Below, in pieces: positions 59,431 through 64,000 of a stretch of DNA of 64,000 bases. Numbering within the stretch: position 1 is the first letter of the stretch; each line of letters starts with the position of its first letter. The notes under the pieces were generated by a model, which worked only from the letters and a program-made list of their open reading frames with translations, was not told the DNA's origin and ran no database searches. Origin of the DNA: Brucella rhizosphaerae (GTDB lineage Bacteria > Pseudomonadota > Alphaproteobacteria > Rhizobiales > Rhizobiaceae); the NCBI RefSeq assembly GCF_002252475.1, contig NZ_NNRK01000020.1, forward strand, positions 1 through 64,000. Reading direction: 5' to 3'. Position numbers and translations under genes: made by a program.

Positions 59431-60026
59431 ACTCATCAGCGCTCGGCCGCTACCAGATCGTCCGCACCACGCTGCGGACGATCGCCAAGACGCTCAAGCT
59501 TCCGCCGTCGGCACTGTTTGATGCCGAGATGCAGGACCGATGCGCCTGCTACCTCCTCGGCCTGCGTGGCATCGACAAGTATCTGGCGGGGCGGCTCTCG
59601 GAAGATACGCTGATCAACAATCTTGCCCATGAATGGGCTTCGCTCCCCACCGCGATGGGCAAGGGTGCTTATGCCGGCCAGAACGCAGCTGTCGGTCCGG
59701 ATCGCGTGCGTAAGGTGTTGGCCAAGGTCCGGCAACGTCATGGTGCCAGCCAGCCGGCGCGCGAGATTGTGGTTGAGAAGGAAGTCGACAAGCCCGTCGT
59801 TCCCGTCAGCGTCGAAGCTGAAATCCGCAAGCGCACCGATCAGTGGAGCTGGATTACCACCATCTTCGGTAGTGGTGGGGCAGGCCTTGCCGCACTCGCC
59901 GGTATGGACTGGCAGACCGTCACCGCCATCGGCGCGCTTGCACTCGGCGGGCTTATCATTGCACTGCTGCTACGGCGGCAGATCGTGTGCGCTGTGCAGG
60001 ATGTGAGGAGAATGATCGAAGGGTGA
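59431..60026 (+). pseudogene. Phage lysozyme-like protein with membrane tail, 5'-truncated
   Basis: From the junction, the frame encodes [20 protein letters not shown], then LFDAEMQDRCACYLLGLRG and AHEWASLPTAMGKGAYAGQN, matching the second half of phage muramidases of the lambda-R/GH104-like type. It is followed by a linker and a hydrophobic tail (SGGAGLAALAGMDW, LGGLIIALLLRR). The catalytic N-terminal part is gone. An apparent upstream ATG at 59304 lies in antisense hsdR sequence and is not native. Confidence 0.65.
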
Positions 60027-60060
60027 CATGATCAGCGGCTAATGCTTCGAACCCTACTCT

Positions 60061-60216
60061 ATGACAATCCGATTGCCGGTTGTCGAGTATAGCCGCGAGT
60101 TCCAGGAGCGTGCAGCCGACGAGCTCGATCTGCTGCCAAAGGGGTCGGCTATCGCCGAACTGCTCGCCGACTACAGCGTCATGCGGGATCAGGCCCGCGC
60201 GTGCAAAGGACGGTGA
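60061..60216 (+). CDS. Short phage-type protein downstream of lysin
   Basis: The 51-residue product includes LPVVEYSREFQERAADELDL and ALLADYSVMRDQAR-like residues, a pattern found in small proteins encoded next to lysins in alphaproteobacterial prophages. It lacks a signal peptide. Its position after the lysin remnant is the main support. It may itself be degraded; the function (lysis accessory) is inferred. Confidence 0.4.
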   Translation: MTIRLPVVEYSREFQERAADELDLLPKGSAIAELLADYSVMRDQARACKGR

Positions 60217-60304
60217 TCTGCGATCTGATCGCCGGCCGCGATATGGTCGAAGACGCGAAAGCAGATCGCCGGATAAGGCGGCGATGGCCGATAATGCCCC
60301 GCAG

Positions 60305-60500
60305 TCAGACGGAGGGGCGGCTGCTCGCCAAGGGTGCCCGTGCGGGCGCCGGCCGATGCTCCGGGCTCGCTTGCTCGAAGTCGCCGAGAATCGGGCAGTC
60401 GGGCCGGTGGTCGCCCGCGCAGGCGTCGGCCAGCGTCGTGAGCGTGGCGACCATGTCCTCCATCTCGGCGATTTGATGCCGAAGCTCTTTTGTTCTGGCC
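60305..60500 (-). pseudogene. MerR/CueR-family regulator, C-terminal fragment
   Basis: The minus strand encodes TKELRHQIAEMEDMVATLTT, then LADACAGDHRPDCPILGDFE and a short tail to a stop at 60305-60307. The paired cysteines in DAC(7)DCPIL are the metal-binding loop of CueR/HMRTR-type regulators. The DNA-binding half is missing. Its position next to the copper cluster suggests it once regulated these genes. Confidence 0.6.
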
Positions 60501-60559
60501 GACCGCGGCTCGGTGCCTGGCCGGCAGCTGGCGCCGGAGCGAACCCCGGCGCCGATCGC

Positions 60560-61942
60560 TCAGCGGGTCGGGCCGCCGTAGACGATGCCGTTCGGGCGAT
60601 CGCCGACCGGCACTGTCTTGACCACTTCCTGGCTCCCCACGTCGATGATCGACACGGTATCGTCGGCAATGTTGGTCACGAACACGAATGCCCCGTCGGT
60701 CGATGCCGAGACGCCATGGGCGCCGCCGCCGGTGGTGAGGGTCTTCACTACCTGACCGGTCGCGGTGTCGATCACGGACACGGTGTTGTTAGGCTCCGCG
60801 TCGGTGCCCTGGTTGGCCACATAGACGTAGGCTCCATCAGCGGTCGCGAACATCTGGATCGGGTTCGGCCCCACCTCGATCCTGTTCGTTACTTGGCGGG
60901 TTGAGGTGTCGATGACCGCCACACGGTTTTCGTCGCGAAGCGAGACATAGACCTGATCGCCGGAGGGCGTGAACCCGACCTGGACCGGCGCGGTTCCGAC
61001 CGGAATGCGTGCCACCTCGGACAGCGCCTGCGTGTCGATGACGGACACGGACCCATCCTCGACATTGGCCACGTAGAGCTGGGTCTCGTCCGGGCTGAGC
61101 CGCAGGCCGTGCGGATAGTCCCCCGTCGCGATACGCCCGATGACCTCGGCCTTTGCGAGATCGACCACGGCGATCTCGTCGCCGCCGGCCAGCGAGACAA
61201 AAGCGCGCCCCTGCCGGTCGGCGACCACATGGGCCGGGTGCGAGCCCACCGCGACGGTCGCCTTGGGCGCGGCGATGTTCTGCGGATCGAGAATGACCAG
61301 CAGACCCTCGGCCGCAGCTTCCTCGCCGTTTCCGTGGCCGTCGGATTCGTGATCCCCCTCGGTGGCAGGATCTCCGACTGCCAGCAACAGCTTCCCATCG
61401 GGCGTCAGATCGACGTTGTGGGGCCCGACCGGGATCGAAACGGTGTCGACCGATCCGGTGCCGAGATCGATGGCGCTGATGGAATTGCCGCCCTCATTGG
61501 CAGCGTAGACGGTTCCACTTGTCTGGCCGAGGGCTGCCGGTGCCTCGCCAGCGTTCGTCTCCAGCCAAGCCTGCATTTCAGCGATCTCGCCTTCCTGCGC
61601 CGCGATGATCTGGTCCGCCCACGCCTTGGTCTGCGGATCGTCCCCGTATTGCTGGACGATCCTGGCCATGTCGATCGCGCCCTGATGATGCGGGATCATG
61701 CCCCGGACGAAGGCGACATCGGGATCGTCGGCCATGACGCCGTCCATCATCAGCCCGTGCGTCTCGTTCATCGCGTCGACATAGGCCTGCGTGAAGTCGG
61801 GAAGGTTACTGCTCGCCCGGGCCGCTTCCGCTTGCGCGGGCGGGCTTGCTGGGTGGTGGGTGTCATGCCCGGACTGGGCGAGGGCGGCGCCTGGCAGGCC
61901 TGCCAGGATGCTGACGGAAAGGGCGATTGCGGTTCGGTTCAT
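60560..61942 (-). CDS. Periplasmic DUF305 domain fused to YVTN beta-propeller
   Basis: The start at 61942 (AAAGGA upstream; 61951 is an alternative) gives a 460-residue product with a signal peptide (ALSVSILAGLPGAALAQ). The DUF305 domain (about 45-120) has its metal-ligand-like histidines in RGMIPHHQGAIDMARI. A seven-bladed YVTN-type propeller (about 130-455) follows, with repeated VSVIDTA-like strands and a His/Glu-rich insert (GDHESDGHGNGEE). DUF305 proteins are induced by copper. The fusion may bind copper in the periplasm. It sits among copper genes. Confidence 0.85.
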   Translation of the reverse strand: MNRTAIALSVSILAGLPGAALAQSGHDTHHPASPPAQAEAARASSNLPDFTQAYVDAMNETHGLMMDGVMADDPDVAFVRGMIPHHQGAIDMARIVQQYGDDPQTKAWADQIIAAQEGEIAEMQAWLETNAGEAPAALGQTSGTVYAANEGGNSISAIDLGTGSVDTVSIPVGPHNVDLTPDGKLLLAVGDPATEGDHESDGHGNGEEAAAEGLLVILDPQNIAAPKATVAVGSHPAHVVADRQGRAFVSLAGGDEIAVVDLAKAEVIGRIATGDYPHGLRLSPDETQLYVANVEDGSVSVIDTQALSEVARIPVGTAPVQVGFTPSGDQVYVSLRDENRVAVIDTSTRQVTNRIEVGPNPIQMFATADGAYVYVANQGTDAEPNNTVSVIDTATGQVVKTLTTGGGAHGVSASTDGAFVFVTNIADDTVSIIDVGSQEVVKTVPVGDRPNGIVYGGPTR

Positions 61943-62073
61943 TGATTTCATCCTTTGGTACGGGAGCGCCGGTCCAGATTCGCGGACGCGGGTCTCCGAT
62001 ATGTTCGCGTGGTCTTTCGGGGTCGCGCCGGAGCAGCCGGAGACATCTTCGTTCTCGCGGCGATCCCTGCGCC

Positions 62074-62484
62074 TCACGCCGCGATGAGACGTGGCGGCCT
62101 CAGGATTCCTTCAGGGGACCGATCGCGCGGGTCAGGGTGCATCAACGTGAAAGCTTCGCCGTTCGCGGCCGGGCCGAGCGTCGGCGGCTCGACGAGAACG
62201 GCGGCGGTCAGACAGGTCTGGCAGCAGTCCGCCAGATTTGGACTACCGTCATCACTCACGCAGCCTGCGAATCGATCTGCGCCATGTTCGTCCGGCATGT
62301 GATGGCGGGCGCAGTGGCTGGCCGTGGCAGCAGTCTGTTCCTGGTGGATGGCGTGTCCGGCGGGACTGGCGTGTGCCGGGACCTGCAGAACCAGGGCGCT
62401 GATGGCAAGCAGCAGGATGCAGATCGCAAACTGGCGCAATCCGCCGCATCTTGCCCTGCCAGCAACTCGCGCGCTCCCGTTCAT
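62074..62484 (-). CDS. Small exported His/Cys-rich protein of copper cluster
   Basis: The 136-residue product has an N-terminal membrane/signal segment (FAICILLLAISALVLQVPAHA) and a mature part with many histidines and cysteines (HCARHHMP, ADCCQTCL). This resembles DUF2946-type proteins of copper operons, but the match is loose. GAAGG precedes the ATG. It is likely periplasmic and metal-binding. The downstream DUF305-propeller gene starts about 130 bases later on the same strand. Confidence 0.6.
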   Translation of the reverse strand: MNGSARVAGRARCGGLRQFAICILLLAISALVLQVPAHASPAGHAIHQEQTAATASHCARHHMPDEHGADRFAGCVSDDGSPNLADCCQTCLTAAVLVEPPTLGPAANGEAFTLMHPDPRDRSPEGILRPPRLIAA

Positions 62485-62648
62485 GCGCCACCTTCCTTCC
62501 CGGTGGCACGCGAGGCCCGTGCGATGTCACGTTCACGTCGCGCGCCACCCGACACAGCAAGACCGCCCCGCTGACGGAGGCAAGCCGCCTCGGCCAGGTG
62601 CTGTTTCGGATCATTGGCAAGGTGGCCGGTCATGTGGAGACGCCTGAC

Positions 62649-63134
62649 TCAGATTTCCTGCGCGCCGAGAAAACGCCCGAAGGGTTGGATAGTCGGGCCG
62701 AACAGGAACACTTCATACGGCTCGGGATCGACGCCCGGAAAATCCATGCCGGGCGAGCCGGCAGGCATTCCGGGAACGGCCAACCCTGTCGCATCCGGTC
62801 GTTCGGCCAGAAGGCGGCGGATCGCCGCGGCAGGCACATGGCCCTCGACCACATAGCCGCCCACCTCGGCGGTGTGGCAGGAGGCCAGTTCGGCTGGCAC
62901 GCCGAGCCGCTGCTTGAGGCTGTCCATATCGGTGGATTCCACAACCCGCACCGGGAACCCCGCAGCCTCGATATGCGCGACCCAGCCATCGCAGCAGCCG
63001 CAGGACGGATCCTTGGTGACGTTCACCAGAGGCAGCGCTTCGGCATGCCCCCGGCCGATTGTAGACAACAGCAGGGGAAGTGCGCCGGCAGCGGCCAGAA
63101 TGGCGCGCCGGCTGATGCGGTGATCGTTTCTCAT
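62649..63134 (-). CDS. DUF411 family periplasmic metal-binding protein
   Basis: The start at 63134 gives a twin-arginine-like leader (ISRRAILAAAGALPLLLS) and a 161-residue product; an ATG six codons earlier is possible. The mature part begins with TKDPSCGCCDGWVAHIEAAG, continues with a SCHTAEVGGYVVEGHVPA block and ends with a GMDFPGV segment, all DUF411 hallmarks. These proteins are copper-linked and resemble ferredoxin/thioredoxin-like binders. The CxCC motif is a likely metal site. Confidence 0.9.
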   Translation of the reverse strand: MRNDHRISRRAILAAAGALPLLLSTIGRGHAEALPLVNVTKDPSCGCCDGWVAHIEAAGFPVRVVESTDMDSLKQRLGVPAELASCHTAEVGGYVVEGHVPAAAIRRLLAERPDATGLAVPGMPAGSPGMDFPGVDPEPYEVFLFGPTIQPFGRFLGAQEI

Positions 63135-63231
63135 CGTCAAACCTCGCTTCATGGATTCATTGTCTCCCCGTCACGGTCCATGTGCGGCGCACAATGCGGT
63201 GAGCAGCGAATCGAAGGCCGCGGCACCGCCA

Positions 63232-64000
63232 TCACAGCTTCACCTTCCGCAAACGCGCGGCATTGGCGATGACACTGACCGAGGACAGCGCCATGGCGGC
63301 CGCCGCGATGATCGGCGACAGCAGGATGCCGAAGAACGGGTAGAGCACGCCCGCCGCGACCGGCACGCCTAGGGCGTTGTAGATGAAGGCGAAGAACAGG
63401 TTCTGGCGGATGTTCCCCATGACCGCTTCCGACAGCCGCCTCGCCCGCACGATACCTATAAGATCGCCCTTCAGCAGCGTGACGCCCGCGCTTTCCATCG
63501 CCACGTCGGTGCCGGTGCCCATGGCGATGCCAACATCCGCGGCAGCCAGCGCCGGCGCGTCGTTCACCCCGTCGCCCGCCATCGCCACCACCTCGCCCGC
63601 CGCCTTGTGCCGCTGCACAACCGCGCTTTTCTGATCGGGCAGAACCTCCGCCTCGACCTCGTCGATGCCGAGCTGGCGCGCGACCGCCCTGGCCGTCGTC
63701 CAGTTGTCGCCGGTCAGCATGACCACGCGGATACCTTGCGCCTTCAGCGCGGCCAGCGCCTCGGGCGTTGTGGGCTTGACCGGATCGGCGATGGCGAAGA
63801 TCGCCGCCACCTGCCCGTCCACCCCCATGAAGATCGCCGTTGCCCCGTCCTCGCGCAGCCGGTCGGCCTCATCGGCCAGCGGCGCGACATCGACGCCCTG
63901 CTCGGCGAGGAACTTCGCATTGCCAAGGGGAATGCGCTTGCCCTCGACCACCCCGAGCGCGCCCTTGCCGGTGGGGGAGTCGAAATCCGCGACCGGCGCG
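63232..64000 (-). CDS. copA: Copper-translocating P1B-type ATPase, C-terminal part (runs off the window)
   Basis: About 256 residues are visible: the nucleotide domain end, [20 protein letters not shown], the [12 protein letters not shown] hinge, [20 protein letters not shown] and the last two helices. The final helix contains [16 protein letters not shown], the M-x-x-S-S signature of Cu+ exporters. The phosphorylation site and N-terminus lie beyond 64000. With DUF411 and DUF305 genes downstream it forms a copper-efflux cluster. Confidence 0.93.
   Translation of the reverse strand, partial: APVADFDSPTGKGALGVVEGKRIPLGNAKFLAEQGVDVAPLADEADRLREDGATAIFMGVDGQVAAIFAIADPVKPTTPEALAALKAQGIRVVMLTGDNWTTARAVARQLGIDEVEAEVLPDQKSAVVQRHKAAGEVVAMAGDGVNDAPALAAADVGIAMGTGTDVAMESAGVTLLKGDLIGIVRARRLSEAVMGNIRQNLFFAFIYNALGVPVAAGVLYPFFGILLSPIIAAAAMALSSVSVIANAARLRKVKL

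Overview
The window reads as a mosaic accessory region (conjugative plasmid or integrated genomic island) of an alphaproteobacterium, most likely Hyphomicrobiales (Brucella/Ochrobactrum or Rhizobium relatives). This rests on the RcgA/RcgR pair, a rhizobial-type TraA relaxase fragment, an ArsK-like efflux gene and a VirB/VirD4 secretion system. It is an inference from gene content; there is no rRNA, complete tRNA or core gene. Base composition changes by eye between blocks: GC-rich stress and copper blocks, a moderate arsenic block and a lower-GC T4SS block.

Region 1 (1-20735) is a stress-tolerance island related to the heat-resistance loci called LHR, tLST or TLPQC. A minus-strand run holds three small heat-shock proteins and PsiE. 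It diverges from a plus-strand run of MarR regulator, FtsH, the ClpK/ClpG disaggregase, a fused HPF/RaiA-sigma-like protein, HdeD, a membrane protein and an NDUFS4-type complex I subunit. After an IS remnant that cuts a fourth Hsp20 come two YfdX proteins, an IS5 remnant, a Clp-fold serine protease, a thioredoxin and a truncated Kef antiporter. Together these look like a protein-quality-control and redox/pH defence set. The island ends in transposon debris and a DUF6118-traA remnant.

Region 2 (20785-32000): a complete IS3-family element (21029-22259) has an identical 20-bp terminus, in inverted orientation, at positions 1-20, so two copies bracket the island. The right copy truncates phnD of a phnDCEE transporter. 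Two convergent arsenic operons follow: arsR-arsN2-arsC-arsC-acr3-arsO (+) and arsR-arsH-arsK (-).

Region 3 (32300-35925): an ISNCY-like transposase and an unknown gene lie inside a 2.5-kb segment bounded by paired inverted repeats, followed by an IS30 element.

Region 4 (35966-55505): rcgR/rcgA, small secreted proteins and three overlapping nuclease-like genes on the minus strand stand divergent from a full VirB1-VirB11/VirD4 operon, which carries a second transglycosylase. No intact relaxase gene is present.

Region 5 (55506-64000): a tRNA-3'-end-like remnant, a GIY-YIG gene, an hsdR that lost its nuclease domain, phage lysis remnants, a MerR tail and a copper cluster (DUF305-propeller protein, small His/Cys-rich protein, DUF411 protein, copper P-type ATPase running off the end).
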